This document shows positions 6,945 to 15,789 of a stretch of DNA of 36,707 nt, piece after piece. The position numbers and the translations under genes are program-made. The stretch's first letter is position 1; every line of letters begins with the position of its first letter. The notes under the pieces were generated by a model. The model saw nothing but the letters and a program-made list of their open reading frames with translations, was not told the origin of the DNA and ran no database searches. Source of the stretch: Actinomycetota bacterium (GTDB taxonomy: Bacteria; Actinomycetota; Actinomycetes; Mycobacteriales; JACQDL01); contig JACQDL010000001.1 in the NCBI GenBank assembly GCA_016201065.1, positions 1 to 36,707 of the forward strand. Direction: 5' to 3'.

Positions 6945-7240
6945 CCGCGACCACCGTCGAGCTGTTCACCCACCCGATGTGCAGCGGTTGCCAGCAGGCG
7001 TTGACGGCGCTGCGGAACCTGGAGCGCGCGGGGCGCCTGACGCTGGTGGTGACCAGCCTCGGCTCACCGCTCGGCCGCAAACGCGCCACCGAGGTCGGGG
7101 TCAGCGTGGTACCCACCGTCCGACTCGGCACCGAGCTGCGGCTGCTCGACGGACCGAGCGACCTCCGCACGCTGCTCGCCGAGCTCAACGACACGAGCAG
7201 CGACGACGCGAGAAGCAAGGCCGCCCCGCGCGGTCCCTGA
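6941..7240 (+). CDS. Thioredoxin/glutaredoxin-fold protein with CSGC motif
   Basis: This is a 99-aa single-domain protein. A beta strand VELFTHP precedes the redox motif CSGC (C14, C17). A helix with QQALTALRNLERAG follows, and a strand-turn VSVVPTV contains the cis-proline (P58) that defines the thioredoxin fold. The last ~15 residues are polar and probably disordered. There is no signal peptide, so it should be cytoplasmic. Its ATG overlaps the stop of the lipoyl-carrier-like gene, implying coupled synthesis and perhaps a physical redox pair. Relatives of this size act as disulfide reductases or as mercury- or arsenate-type small redox carriers; nothing here selects between those. Confidence 0.8.
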   Translation: MTATTVELFTHPMCSGCQQALTALRNLERAGRLTLVVTSLGSPLGRKRATEVGVSVVPTVRLGTELRLLDGPSDLRTLLAELNDTSSDDARSKAAPRGP

Positions 7241-7273
7241 CGCACCAGATCGTCGGGCGGCCGTCAGCGGACC
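7232..7273. terminator. Hairpin between convergent thioredoxin-like gene and hisF
   Basis: GGTCCCTGACG (7232-7242) pairs with CGTCAGCGGACC (7262-7273): 11 bp with a single bulged C and a 19-nt loop. It spans both stop codons and could terminate transcription in both directions. There is no U-tract, as is usual in high-GC actinobacteria. Confidence 0.5.
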
Positions 7274-8037
7274 GGGTAGCCGGCCTCGCGGAGCGCGGCC
7301 TTCGCCTCGCCGATCCGCACCGCGCCGAAGTGGAACACCCCGGCGGCCAGCACCGCGTCCGCGCCGGCCGTCACGGCCGGCGGGAAGTCCGCGGCGCGCC
7401 CCGCCCCACCGCTGGCGATCACCGGCACACCCGACACCGCGCGTACGGCGGCGATCAGCTCCAGGTCGAAGCCGGCCATCGTGCCGTCGGCGTCCATCGA
7501 GTTCAGCAGGATCTCCCCGGCGCCGAGCTCCTGCGCCCGGACCGCCCAGGCCAACGCGTCGAGCCCGGTGCCGCGCCGGCCGCCGTGCGTGGTCACCTCG
7601 AACCCGCTCGGCGTGGCCGGGTCACCGGGGCGGACCCGCCGCACGTCCAGCGACAGGACGAGCACCTGCCGGCCGAAGCGGTGCGCGATCTCGGCGATCA
7701 GCTCCGGCCGCCGCACCGCGGCGGTGTTCACGCTGATCTTGTCCGCACCCGCGCGCAGCAGCGCGTCCACGTCCGCCACCGCCCGCACCCCACCCCCCAC
7801 CGTCAGCGGGATGAACACCTGCTCCGCGGTCCGGCGCACCACCTCGAAGGTCGTCTCCCGGCCCTGCACCGAGGCGGTCACATCGAGGAAGGTCAGCTCG
7901 TCGGCGCCCTCCGCGTCGTAGCGGGTGGCCAGCTCCACCGGGTCGCCGGCGTCCCGCAGGTCGGCGAAGTTGACCCCCTTGACGACCCGGCCCGCGGCCA
8001 CGTCCAGGCAGGGGATGACCCGGACCGCGAGGCTCAC
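7264..8037 (-). CDS. hisF: Imidazole glycerol phosphate synthase, cyclase subunit
   Basis: This 257-aa TIM barrel uses ammonia delivered from HisH to convert PRFAR into imidazole glycerol phosphate and AICAR. Catalytic D12 (VIPCLD) and D131 (LSLDVRR), the phosphate-binding TVGGGVR (79-85), and a second phosphate loop around ASGGAG are all present. The GTG start at 8037 overlaps the RidA-like stop (GTGA). It is the last gene of the his operon in this window. hisI, which often follows, is not here; a plus-strand gene and a hairpin come next. Confidence 0.97.
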   Translation of the reverse strand: MSLAVRVIPCLDVAAGRVVKGVNFADLRDAGDPVELATRYDAEGADELTFLDVTASVQGRETTFEVVRRTAEQVFIPLTVGGGVRAVADVDALLRAGADKISVNTAAVRRPELIAEIAHRFGRQVLVLSLDVRRVRPGDPATPSGFEVTTHGGRRGTGLDALAWAVRAQELGAGEILLNSMDADGTMAGFDLELIAAVRAVSGVPVIASGGAGRAADFPPAVTAGADAVLAAGVFHFGAVRIGEAKAALREAGYPVR

Positions 8038-8438
8038 CGGCTCTCCCGGTAGGCGGTCAGGTCGATCTCCACCCGCATCCGAGGATCGATCAACGCCGAG
8101 ACCTCGACCATGGTGGCCGCCGGCCGCACCGCCCCGAAGAACTCGGCGTGCACCCGCCCCACCGCGTCACCGTCGGCGGCGATGTCGGTGACGTACATCC
8201 GGGTCCGCACCACGTCCGCCGCGTCCAGCCCGGCCCGCCGGAGCGCGTCCAGCGCTGTCCGCAACGCGGTACGGGCCTGGGCCGCCGTGTCGTCGCCGTC
8301 CACCACCGACGTGCAGCCGGAGACCAGCACCCACGGGCCGGCGACCACCGCCCGGGAGTACCCGAAGATCTCCTCGTACGGGCCGCCGGAGGAGATCCGT
8401 CCCGGCCGATCAGCGCCGGTCATCGCGGCGCCGGTCAT
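8034..8438 (-). CDS. RidA/YjgF-family protein lacking the catalytic arginine
   Basis: The product is 134 aa. The family core is clear ([69 protein letters not shown]). In canonical RidA enamine/imine deaminases, the PARSTVEV strand carries the substrate-binding Arg. Here that position reads PAATMVEV, so the Arg is Ala. This is typical of Rid subgroups without demonstrated deaminase activity. The ATG 8438 start overlaps the priA stop (ATGA). A second start at 8423 lies in a near-repeat (ATGACCGGCGC twice). Tight coupling within the his operon suggests a role tied to histidine intermediates (inference). Confidence 0.88.
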   Translation of the reverse strand: MTGAAMTGADRPGRISSGGPYEEIFGYSRAVVAGPWVLVSGCTSVVDGDDTAAQARTALRTALDALRRAGLDAADVVRTRMYVTDIAADGDAVGRVHAEFFGAVRPAATMVEVSALIDPRMRVEIDLTAYRESR

Positions 8439-9190
8439 CGCACCGCCGCCAGCGCCTCGGGCAGCGTGAACGCCCCCGCGTACAGCGCCTTGCCCACGAT
8501 CGCTCCCTCCACTCCCAGCGGGACCAGCCCGCCGATCGCCCGCAGGTCCGCCAGCGAGGACACCCCGCCGCTGGCCACCACGGGCGCCGTGGTGTGCGCG
8601 CACACCTCCCGCAGCAGCTCCAGGTTCGGGCCGGTCAGCGTACCGTCCCGGCGCACGTCGGTGACCACGTACCGGGCGCATCCCTCCCGGTTCAACCGGT
8701 CCAGCACCGCCAGCAGCTGTCCACCGTCCCGGGTCCAGCCCCGGGCGGCGAGGGTGTGGCCGCGCACGTCCAGCCCCACCGCGACCCGGTCGCCGTGCTC
8801 GGCGATCGCCTTGGCGCACCACGCCGGGTCCTCCAACGCGGCGGTGCCGACGTTCACCCGGGCGCAGCCGGTGGCGAGCGCGGCGGCCAGCGACGCGTCG
8901 TCGCGGATGCCGCCGGAGAGCTCCACGGCGACGTCCACCGCGTGCACCACCTCGGCGATCAGCGTGGCGTTCGACCCGCGGCCGAACGCAGCGTCGAGGT
9001 CGACCAGGTGTATCCACTCGGCGCCGCCCTCCTGCCAGGCGACCGCGGCCTGCACCGGGTCGCCATAGGAGGTCTCCGTGCCGGCCTCGCCCCGGACCAG
9101 ACGGACCGCCCGGCCGTCCGCGACGTCGACCGCGGGAAGGAGCAGCAGGGAGGCGGTGGAGGCCGGACCGGGATGGGTGGGGTCGGTCAT
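8435..9190 (-). CDS. priA: Phosphoribosyl isomerase A (HisA, probably also TrpF)
   Basis: This 251-aa barrel isomerises ProFAR to PRFAR. Catalytic aspartates D22 (PAVDV) and D141 (GLDVRG) and the phosphate motifs ELSGGIRD and ASGGVSS are present, and the loop RGWTRDGG carries the Arg/Trp pair (R150, W152) used by actinobacterial PriA to accept phosphoribosyl anthranilate as well. I infer dual function in histidine and tryptophan synthesis; the sequence alone cannot prove it. ATG 9190 begins 2 bp after the stop of the small membrane protein gene. The next gene, the ridA-like one, starts inside its stop codon. Confidence 0.95.
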   Translation of the reverse strand: MTDPTHPGPASTASLLLLPAVDVADGRAVRLVRGEAGTETSYGDPVQAAVAWQEGGAEWIHLVDLDAAFGRGSNATLIAEVVHAVDVAVELSGGIRDDASLAAALATGCARVNVGTAALEDPAWCAKAIAEHGDRVAVGLDVRGHTLAARGWTRDGGQLLAVLDRLNREGCARYVVTDVRRDGTLTGPNLELLREVCAHTTAPVVASGGVSSLADLRAIGGLVPLGVEGAIVGKALYAGAFTLPEALAAVR

Positions 9191-9192
9191 GG

Positions 9193-9531
9193 CTAGCGGG
9201 AGCTCCGATCGAGAAACAGCGTGACAACGGCGGGGGTGACGACGGTGGCGGCGAGCAGGACGGCAATCCGGGGCCCCCAGGAGTCGGTGGCGGACCACAC
9301 CAGCACGGCGACGGCGGCGAGCACTGCGGCGATCATGCCGCGCTGGCCGCGGGTCCGCCGGCTCCACCGCTGGCCAGGCGCGACGGGCGCGGCACCGCGC
9401 AGCCGGCGGCGCAGCCGGTCCCGCCGCCGGCGGCGGGCGGTCAGCCGGTCAGACCGGACCCGCGCCTCCTCGGCCCGCCGGGCTCCCTCGGCGAGCCGGA
9501 CGGCCCGGCGGCGGGCCCGCTCCTTGCTCAC
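9193..9531 (-). CDS. Small basic membrane protein inside the his operon
   Basis: This is a 112-aa protein. Residues 1-65 are extremely Arg/Ala-rich and helical, probably cytoplasmic. Two hydrophobic segments follow (about 66-82 and 87-106), separated by a short DSWGPR turn. GTG 9531 has a GAGG about 5 nt upstream. It lies between hisH and priA, 38 bp after the former and 2 bp before the latter, so it is co-transcribed with his genes. I know no function; the position may simply be a conserved hitchhiker in this family. The gap to hisH contains an 11-bp direct repeat (GGCCTCACGGC). Confidence 0.75.
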   Translation of the reverse strand: MSKERARRRAVRLAEGARRAEEARVRSDRLTARRRRRDRLRRRLRGAAPVAPGQRWSRRTRGQRGMIAAVLAAVAVLVWSATDSWGPRIAVLLAATVVTPAVVTLFLDRSSR

Positions 9532-9569
9532 CGCGGCCTCACGGCGCTCACCACGGCCTCACGGCCGGC

Positions 9570-10175
9570 TCACCGGAGCGTCTCCAGCCAGTTGGCGAGC
9601 AGTGCGGCCCCCGGACCGCCCGACTTCTCCGGGTGGAACTGGGTGGCCGAGACGGTGCCCCGCTCCACCGCCGCGACGAACGGCTCGCCGTGCTCGGCGG
9701 TGGTCACCACGCCCTCGGTGCGGGTCGCGGCGTAGGAGTGCACGAAGTAGAACCGCTCGCTGCCGACACCGCGGAAGAGCACCGACTCCGGCGGTGGTGC
9801 CACCGTGTTCCACCCCATGTGCGGCAACACCGGCGCGGTGAGCCGGTGGACCGTGCCCGGCAGTACCGCCAGCCCGGCGGTGGCGACGCCGTGCTCCTCG
9901 CCGCGCTCGAAGAGCACCTGCATGCCGACACAGATGCCGAGCAGCGGCGCGCCGGTGGCGACCCGCTTCCGGACCACGACGTCACCGCCGACGCCCAGCA
10001 GGCCGGCCATGCATGCGGCGTACGCACCGACGCCGGGCACCACCAAACCGTCGGCGGCGAGCGCGGACGCCGCGTCCGCGGTCACCGTCACCTCGGCGCC
10101 GGCCCGGGCCAGCGCCCGTTCGGCGGAGCGCAGGTTCCCCGAGCCGTAGTCGAGCACCACGACCCGCGGCCTCAC
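9570..10175 (-). CDS. hisH: Imidazole glycerol phosphate synthase, glutaminase subunit
   Basis: This 201-aa class I glutamine amidotransferase supplies ammonia to HisF. The triad is visible: C82 in GICVGMQ, and H181 and E183 in FHPEKS. The oxyanion strand PGVGA and the N-terminal VVLDYGSGN are canonical. The GTG at 10175 overlaps the hisB stop (GTGA); the frame is open to 10226, but upstream residues lie inside hisB and are not conserved. Confidence 0.97.
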   Translation of the reverse strand: MRPRVVVLDYGSGNLRSAERALARAGAEVTVTADAASALAADGLVVPGVGAYAACMAGLLGVGGDVVVRKRVATGAPLLGICVGMQVLFERGEEHGVATAGLAVLPGTVHRLTAPVLPHMGWNTVAPPPESVLFRGVGSERFYFVHSYAATRTEGVVTTAEHGEPFVAAVERGTVSATQFHPEKSGGPGAALLANWLETLR

Positions 10176-10765
10176 AGCACGCCCTTCGTGCTGGGCACGC
10201 CCCGGGTGCGCGGGTCGACCGCACACGCCTCGCGCAGCGCCCGGGCCACCGCCTTGAACTGCGCCTCCACGATGTGGTGGTCGTCCCGGCCGGCGAGCAC
10301 CCGCACGTGCAGCGTGATCCGGGCGTGGTGGGCGAAGGACTCCCAGACGTGCCGGGTCAGGGCCGTGGCGTACACCGGGCCGATCATGGGCGCCATCGCC
10401 TCCGGCTCAACGTGCACGACGTACGGCCGGCCGGAGAGGTCCACGGCGGCCTGGACCAGGCACTCGTCCAGCGGCACCAGCGCGTCACCGAACCGGCGCA
10501 CGCCCGCCTTGTCCCCCAGCGCCTGCGCGAACGCCTCGCCGAGCGCGATCGCGGTGTCCTCCACGGTGTGGTGGGCGTCCACCTCCAGGTCGCCCTTGGT
10601 CCGCGCGACCAGGTCGAACCCGCCGTGCTTGGCGAGCTGCGCCAGCATGTGGTCGTAGAACCCGATCCCGGTGTCGATCTCCGCGACGCCGGTGCCGTCC
10701 AGGTCGACCTCGACCAGCACCGTGCTCTCGCCGGTCTCCCGCTGTACCCGACCGGTCCGACTCAT
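10172..10765 (-). CDS. hisB: Imidazoleglycerol-phosphate dehydratase
   Basis: This is a 197-aa monofunctional dehydratase of histidine biosynthesis, without the phosphatase domain found in enterobacteria. The manganese-binding motifs DAHHTVED (63-70) and DDHHIVEA (near residue 166) are intact. The ATG at 10765 overlaps the hisC stop (ATGA), and its own stop overlaps hisH. Confidence 0.97.
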   Translation of the reverse strand: MSRTGRVQRETGESTVLVEVDLDGTGVAEIDTGIGFYDHMLAQLAKHGGFDLVARTKGDLEVDAHHTVEDTAIALGEAFAQALGDKAGVRRFGDALVPLDECLVQAAVDLSGRPYVVHVEPEAMAPMIGPVYATALTRHVWESFAHHARITLHVRVLAGRDDHHIVEAQFKAVARALREACAVDPRTRGVPSTKGVL

Positions 10766-11880
10766 GCCCGCTCCCCCTCCGCAACCCGGTCACCCGACAC
10801 CTCGCCGGGTGCGATCTCGCCCAGCGCGGCGAGGAACCCGCTCACCTCGTCAGGCGTGCCGGCGGTCACCCGCAGCCACCCCGCCAGCCCGACGTCACGC
10901 ACGAGCACGCCCCGCTCCAGCAGTGCCCGCCAGGCCCGCGCCGAGTCGGCGAACCGGCCGAAAAGGACGAAGTTGGCATCGCTGGGCACGCACGTCAGCC
11001 CGATGCCCGGCAACGCGGCGACGATCCGGTCACGTTGCTGGGTGATGGCGTCGACGGTGGACAGCAGTGCCCCGGTGTGCCGGAGCGCGGCCCGGGCGAC
11101 CGCCTGGGTCAGCGTCGACAGGTGGTAGGGCAGCCGGACGAGCTGCAACGCCTCCACCACCGCCGGGTCGGCCGCCAGGTACCCCAGCCGCAGCCCGGCC
11201 ATCGCGAACGCCTTCGACATCGTCCGGGTCACGACCAGCCGGGGGTTGCCGGGGAGCAGGGACAGTGCGCTGGCCGTGCCCGGGCGGGCGAACTCGGCGT
11301 ACGCCTCGTCGACCACGACCAGGCCGGGCGCCACCGCGAGCACCGCCTCGATGACGTCCAGCCCCAGCGCCGTGCCGGTGGGGTTGTTCGGCGAGCAGAG
11401 GAACACCACGTCGGGAGCGTGCGCGAGGACCTGCGCCGCGGCCCGATCGGGGGTCAGGGTGAAGTCACCCTGCCGCCGCCCGTCCACCCAGCCGGTGCTG
11501 GTGCCGGTCGCGATGAGCGGGTGCATCGAGTACGACGGGGTGAAGCCGAGCACCCGCCGGCCGGCACCGCCGAAGGCCTGGAGGATCTGCTGCAGGATCT
11601 CGTTCGACCCGTTGGCGGCCCACACCTGCCCGGCCCGCAGGCCGTGCCCCAGGTAACCGGCCAGCTCGGCCCGCAGGTCGAGGGCGTCCCGGTCCGGGTA
11701 GCGGTTCAGGCCGGCCGCCCCGGCCCGCACCGCGGCCACCAGCTCCTCGACCAGCTCGGCCGGGACGGGGTGGGCGTTCTCGTTGGTGTTCAGCCGGATC
11801 GCGACGTCGAGCTGCGGCGCGCCGTACGGCGTCCTCCCGCGCAGGTCGTCGCGGATCGGCAGGTCGTCCACCCGGGTCAC
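10762..11880 (-). CDS. hisC: Histidinol-phosphate aminotransferase
   Basis: This is a 372-aa fold-type I PLP enzyme converting imidazole acetol phosphate to histidinol phosphate. Substrate-phosphate and PLP-anchoring elements are [18 protein letters not shown] (88-95), SPNNPTG (163-169), DEAYAEF (191-197) and the Schiff-base K223 in [16 protein letters not shown]. The GTG at 11880 overlaps the hisD stop (GTGA). The same frame stays open far into hisD on this strand, which is only GC-rich read-through. Confidence 0.96.
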   Translation of the reverse strand: MTRVDDLPIRDDLRGRTPYGAPQLDVAIRLNTNENAHPVPAELVEELVAAVRAGAAGLNRYPDRDALDLRAELAGYLGHGLRAGQVWAANGSNEILQQILQAFGGAGRRVLGFTPSYSMHPLIATGTSTGWVDGRRQGDFTLTPDRAAAQVLAHAPDVVFLCSPNNPTGTALGLDVIEAVLAVAPGLVVVDEAYAEFARPGTASALSLLPGNPRLVVTRTMSKAFAMAGLRLGYLAADPAVVEALQLVRLPYHLSTLTQAVARAALRHTGALLSTVDAITQQRDRIVAALPGIGLTCVPSDANFVLFGRFADSARAWRALLERGVLVRDVGLAGWLRVTAGTPDEVSGFLAALGEIAPGEVSGDRVAEGERA

Positions 11881-13208
11881 CGGCCGGTCCCCGGTGTGCC
11901 GGGCACCGGTGCGCCCGGGGCGGCACCGACCCGGATCTGCACGGCGGCGACGTGCGCGGCCAGCTCCTCCGCCGCACCCAGCGCGCTCAGCTGCGGCTCG
12001 ACCGCGGCCAGCGCCTCCCGGCTGCACTCCACGACGTGGATGCCGCGCAGGAACGACTGCACCGACAGCCCGCCGGTGTGCCGGGCGGTGCCCCCGGTCG
12101 GCAGCACGTGGTTGGAGCCGGCGAGGTAGTCGCCGAGCGACACCGGGGCGTACCCGCCGACGAAGATCGCCCCCGCGTTGCGGACCCGCGCCGCCACCGC
12201 CGCCGCGTCGGCGGTCTGCACCTCCAGGTGCTCGGGTGCCCACGCGTCGATGACCGCGATGCCCGCGGCGAGGTCGTCGACGAGCACGTGCGCGGACTGG
12301 CCGGTCAGCGCGGCCTCCACCCGCGTCCGGTGCCGGGTGGCCGGCACCTGCCGGGCCAGCTCGGCGTCGACCGCGTCGAGCAGCGGCGCGTCGGCGGTGA
12401 CCAGCAGGCAGCCGGCAAGCTCGTCGTGCTCGGCCTGGGCGATCAGGTCGGCGGCGAGGTACGCCGGCTCGGCGGTGCCGTCGGCGAGGATGGCGATCTC
12501 GGTGGGGCCGGCCTCGGAGTCGATCCCGACGACCCCCCGGACGAGCCGCTTCGCGGCCGCCACGTAGACGTTGCCGGGTCCGGTGACGAGATCCACCCGC
12601 GGGCAACCGGCCACGCCGTAGGCGAACATCGCCACCGCCTGCGCGCCGCCGACGGCGTACACCTCGTCGACGCCGAGCAGGGCGCAGGCGGCGAGCACGG
12701 CCGGGTGCGGCCATCCGCCGTACCCGGCCTGTGGTGGGCTGGCCAGCGCCACCGACTCGACCCCGGCGACCTGCGCCGGCACGACGTTCATGACGACGCT
12801 GGACGGATAGGCGACCCGCCCGCCGGGCACGTACAGCCCGACCCGGCGCACCGGCAGCCACCGCTCGGTGACCCGGGTACCGGGCGCCACCTCGACGGTC
12901 TCGTCGGTGCGGCGCTGCGCGGTGTGGACCAGCCGGGCCCGCCTGGCCGCCTCCTCCAGCGCGGCCCGCACCGCCGGGTCCAGGCCGGCCAGGGCCGTGG
13001 CGAGAACCTCGGCCGGCACCCGCAGGTCGGTCAGCCGGACCCCGTCGAACCGCTCGGTGAGCTCCCGCACCGCCTCGGCGCCCCGCTCCCGCACCGCCAC
13101 GCAGATCGGCCGGACCGCATGCTCGGCGGCCGCGACGTCCAGCGCGGCCCGCGGCAGCAGGTCACGGGGGTCGGCGGTGGAGCCACGCAGGTCGATGCGG
13201 CGAAGCAC
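11877..13208 (-). CDS. hisD: Histidinol dehydrogenase
   Basis: This 443-aa zinc enzyme oxidises histidinol to histidine in two NAD-dependent steps. Conserved stretches are [34 protein letters not shown], the zinc-site [14 protein letters not shown] and the catalytic-region [15 protein letters not shown] 13208 is preceded by GAGGAAGG at good spacing. It is the first gene of the his operon, which then runs hisC-hisB-hisH-membrane protein-priA-ridA-hisF. Confidence 0.97.
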   Translation of the reverse strand: MLRRIDLRGSTADPRDLLPRAALDVAAAEHAVRPICVAVRERGAEAVRELTERFDGVRLTDLRVPAEVLATALAGLDPAVRAALEEAARRARLVHTAQRRTDETVEVAPGTRVTERWLPVRRVGLYVPGGRVAYPSSVVMNVVPAQVAGVESVALASPPQAGYGGWPHPAVLAACALLGVDEVYAVGGAQAVAMFAYGVAGCPRVDLVTGPGNVYVAAAKRLVRGVVGIDSEAGPTEIAILADGTAEPAYLAADLIAQAEHDELAGCLLVTADAPLLDAVDAELARQVPATRHRTRVEAALTGQSAHVLVDDLAAGIAVIDAWAPEHLEVQTADAAAVAARVRNAGAIFVGGYAPVSLGDYLAGSNHVLPTGGTARHTGGLSVQSFLRGIHVVECSREALAAVEPQLSALGAAEELAAHVAAVQIRVGAAPGAPVPGTPGTGR

Positions 13209-13257
13209 GGCGGACCTTCCTCGATGGGCGCTCGGGCGGGCGTCGGGATGAGTGTCC

Positions 13258-13263
13258 AGGGTA
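13258..13263 (-). promoter_or_regulatory. Candidate -10 box of the his operon
   Basis: TACCCT on the minus strand lies about 50 bp before the hisD GTG and gives a ~43-nt leader with a strong ribosome site. No convincing -35 is visible. No His-rich leader peptide or attenuator was seen in the short leader. Confidence 0.35.
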
Positions 13264-13306
13264 GAAGACCTGGGTACGGGGACCGGCAGGCGGGCGGCGG
13301 GACAAC

Positions 13307-13312
13307 TAGGCT
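13307..13312 (+). promoter_or_regulatory. -10 box for a leaderless transcript
   Basis: TAGGCT ends 6 nt before the GTG at 13319, so transcription should begin at or next to the start codon. The gene has no Shine-Dalgarno sequence, which fits leaderless translation. Confidence 0.45.
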
Positions 13313-13318
13313 TGGCCG

Positions 13319-14026
13319 GTGGCCGAGAGCATCCCCCTGTTCCCGCTCGGCACGGTCCTGTTCCCCGGTGTGGTGCTGCCGTTGCACGTCTTCGAGAACC
13401 GCTACCGCGAGCTGGTGAGCACGCTCATCGAGTACCGCGACGGCACGCCGCGGGAGTTCGGGGTGGTCGCGATCCGGCAGGGCTGGGAGGTCGGGCCGAA
13501 GGCCGCCGAGGCACTGTTCGAGATCGGCACCGTCGCGTCGCTGCGTCAGGTCACCCGGCACCCCGACGGGCGGTTCGACATCATCGCGATCGGCACCCGG
13601 CGGTTCCGGCTGCGTTCGGTCGACGCCGTCAGCCGGCCCTACCTGGTCGGCGCGGTGGATCGGCTGCCGGAGGCGGGCGAGCTGGCGCCGCGGTTCGCCG
13701 GATCGGCGGCCGGCAACGCCCTGCGGGAGCTCGCCACGCAGGTCGGTACGGCGTTCCTGGACTACGTCGCGGCGCTGGCAGCGGCCCGTGGCGTCCGCCC
13801 CGACGGCGACGAGCTGCCCGAGGAACCGTCCGCGCTGTCATATCTGGTCGCCTCGGTGATGCTGCTTCCGCTGGAGGAGCGGCAGGCACTGCTGGCGGAG
13901 TCCTCGCCGGTGGCCCGGCTGCGCGCCGAGCTGAGTCAGCTCGGCCGGGAGGCGGCGCTGCTGCGGCTGCTCCGGGCCGTGCCGGTGCCGCTCACCGACC
14001 TGCCGACGTCCAGCGGCCCGAACTGA
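13319..14026 (+). CDS. Lon substrate-binding-domain (LON/PUA-like) protein
   Basis: The product is 235 aa. Residues 3-195 match the N-terminal domain of Lon protease ([30 protein letters not shown] at the start; [15 protein letters not shown] in the middle). No ATPase or protease domain follows. Stand-alone copies are common in actinobacteria; they are presumed to bind protein substrates or act as adaptors, without firm function. The GTG at 13319 is the plausible start because the family begins right there and a -10 box sits 6 nt upstream. It is divergent from hisD and convergent with DUF2567. Confidence 0.9.
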   Translation: MAESIPLFPLGTVLFPGVVLPLHVFENRYRELVSTLIEYRDGTPREFGVVAIRQGWEVGPKAAEALFEIGTVASLRQVTRHPDGRFDIIAIGTRRFRLRSVDAVSRPYLVGAVDRLPEAGELAPRFAGSAAGNALRELATQVGTAFLDYVAALAAARGVRPDGDELPEEPSALSYLVASVMLLPLEERQALLAESSPVARLRAELSQLGREAALLRLLRAVPVPLTDLPTSSGPN

Positions 14027-14027
14027 C

Positions 14028-14045
14028 ACCCGCCCGACCGCGGGT
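14028..14045. terminator. Short hairpin between convergent genes
   Basis: ACCCGC (14028-14033) and GCGGGT (14040-14045) form a 6-bp stem with a 6-nt loop exactly between the LON-domain gene stop and the DUF2567 gene stop. It is weak and lacks a U-tract, but the position suits a bidirectional terminator. Confidence 0.3.
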
Positions 14046-14644
14046 CACTGTCCGCCTGGCTGGCCGAGATCGTCGCGTGCGGCGAAGCCGACCACGATCA
14101 GGTAGACGACGACGGCGGCGGACGCCTCGATGACCACCGCGGCCCCGGTGCGGAGCCGGACCGGGGCGAACACGATCGCGCCGACCTGGGCCAGCGCCTG
14201 GCTGCTGGGGCGGCCGGTGAGCGACTGGCCGACGAGCCTGGTCAGCGTGGCACCGGCGAGCCCGCCGACGGTCAACGCGATCGGCATCAGCCAGCCCCGA
14301 CTCGCCCGCGGCAACCACGCAGTCACGCCGGCCAGCACCCCGACGACGAGGGTGATCAGGATGTACCGGCCGTCATCCGCGATCGCCACCTCCGCCTCTG
14401 GCTGCGTCGCGAGCAGCTGCCCAGCCTGGACGACCCGGAAGGACAGCCGTGGCGCGAGGTGGACCCAGACCGGCCCGGCCGCCAGACCCGCGGCGAGCAG
14501 GGCCAGCACGACGGCGACCGCCCACCGCAGCTCGGCCCTGCCGGGGCGGTGCTGACCCGGTGGTCGCAGCGGTGCGGGCGCCTGCCATACCGGGTCGGCC
14601 GGGGCCAGCCCGGGCTGCCCCGGGCCGCCGTCTCCTGTGCTCAC
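14045..14644 (-). CDS. DUF2567 membrane protein
   Basis: This is a 199-aa protein with a Pro/Gly-rich cytoplasmic N-terminus (residues 1-40) and four hydrophobic segments: near 42-62, after the SFRVVQAGQ loop at about 90-110, around 115-135, and the C-terminal ASAAVVVYLIVVGFAA. The layout matches actinobacterial DUF2567 proteins; the function is unknown. GTG 14644 has GGAG 6 nt upstream. It follows the amidohydrolase gene by 35 bp and ends the lspA-side minus-strand run. Confidence 0.8.
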   Translation of the reverse strand: MSTGDGGPGQPGLAPADPVWQAPAPLRPPGQHRPGRAELRWAVAVVLALLAAGLAAGPVWVHLAPRLSFRVVQAGQLLATQPEAEVAIADDGRYILITLVVGVLAGVTAWLPRASRGWLMPIALTVGGLAGATLTRLVGQSLTGRPSSQALAQVGAIVFAPVRLRTGAAVVIEASAAVVVYLIVVGFAARDDLGQPGGQ

Positions 14645-14679
14645 TCCCGCTCCTTCCGACCAGCGCTGGCACCAGTCTG

Positions 14680-15789
14680 TCAGGTGACCACGCGGCCATC
14701 GCAGACCACGACCCGCGGGCACCACCAGACCCCGGGCTCGACCAACGGGTCACCGGAGAGCACGACCAGGACCGCCGGCCCGCCGGCCTCGATCCGCCCC
14801 GTCCGGCCGTGCCGGCCGGCGACCCCGGCCACCCGGGCCGCTCCCTCGGTCGCGGCCCGCAACGCTCCGAGCCGCCCGAGCCCGGAGGCCGCCAGCCGAT
14901 CCAGCTCGCGCGGGTCCACCCCCGGCCGGGTACCCACGTTTCCCAGGTCGGTGCCGTACACCAGCCGGACTCCCGCGCGGACGAGCTCGGCGGCGTTGGC
15001 CGCCGCGGTCGGCCCCTCACCGCAGGCGAAAAACGTCTGGAGGGTGGACACGACCACGATGCCGGCGGCGGCGAGACGGTCCACCATCGACGGCGGCAGC
15101 CGCTCGACCGGTACATGGGCCAGCTCGTCCACGCCCGCGTCCAGGGCCCGACCCACCAGGTCGACGGTGAGCGCGTGGGCGACCACCGGCAGTCCCCGCG
15201 CGTGTGCCGCCTCGACGACGGCGCGGACCACCCGCGGCGACGGCACCGGCCACCCCGGTCCTGGTTCGAGCGCGATCTTGATCAGATCGACGCCGTCGGC
15301 GGCGAGCCCGGCCACGATCTGCTCGGCCCGTTCCGGGGTGTCGACGAACTCGGCGAACCCCGCGGCCCCCCACGACCGTGACGGGTAACCGCCCGGAGCG
15401 GTGAGCACCGGACCGGCGACGGCCACCACCGGTCGCGCCGGCGGCGGGCCGTCCGGTCCGGTGCGGTAGGCCCGGGCGAGCGGGCGCGGCGCACCGAGGT
15501 CACGGACCCCGACCACACCGCCAACCAGCAGCTGCTCCGGCTCGGCCAGGGCCAGATGCGCGTGCGCGTCGATCACCCCGGGCCCGATCCACCACCCGCG
15601 GTCGCCCAGGACCGGCAGGTCGGCCGGCACCCCGACCGCGTCGACGGGTCCGACCGCGGCGACGGTTCCATCCCCCGCGACCACGACGACGCCGTCGATC
15701 GGCGTGGCCGCGCCGCCGGTCCAGACGGTGCCACGCAGCGCGAGACCGCGGCCCGGCAACGGCCCGGCAACGGCCCTACCCGGCAGCAC
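14680..15789 (-). CDS. Amidohydrolase-family metal-dependent hydrolase
   Basis: This is a 369-aa TIM-barrel hydrolase of the imidazolonepropionase/prolidase-like group. Metal ligands are H76 and H78 (IDAHAHL), K171 (LIKIALEPG, likely carboxylated), H205 (VVAHAL), H225 (ELAHVPV) and D281 (YGTDLG). The N-terminal ~65 and C-terminal ~45 residues form the usual beta sandwich. The substrate is unknown, but this group often cleaves N-acyl dipeptides or cyclic amides. GTG 15789 lies 14 bp inside the upstream GNAT gene, indicating coupling. No better start is present in the frame. Confidence 0.88.
   Translation of the reverse strand: MLPGRAVAGPLPGRGLALRGTVWTGGAATPIDGVVVVAGDGTVAAVGPVDAVGVPADLPVLGDRGWWIGPGVIDAHAHLALAEPEQLLVGGVVGVRDLGAPRPLARAYRTGPDGPPPARPVVAVAGPVLTAPGGYPSRSWGAAGFAEFVDTPERAEQIVAGLAADGVDLIKIALEPGPGWPVPSPRVVRAVVEAAHARGLPVVAHALTVDLVGRALDAGVDELAHVPVERLPPSMVDRLAAAGIVVVSTLQTFFACGEGPTAAANAAELVRAGVRLVYGTDLGNVGTRPGVDPRELDRLAASGLGRLGALRAATEGAARVAGVAGRHGRTGRIEAGGPAVLVVLSGDPLVEPGVWWCPRVVVCDGRVVT

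Noticed and set aside
11881-12861. N-terminal extension of hisC through hisD in the same frame
   Set aside because: Low-complexity Arg/Gly sequence. The GTG at 11880 overlaps the hisD stop as expected for the operon, and the family length fits.
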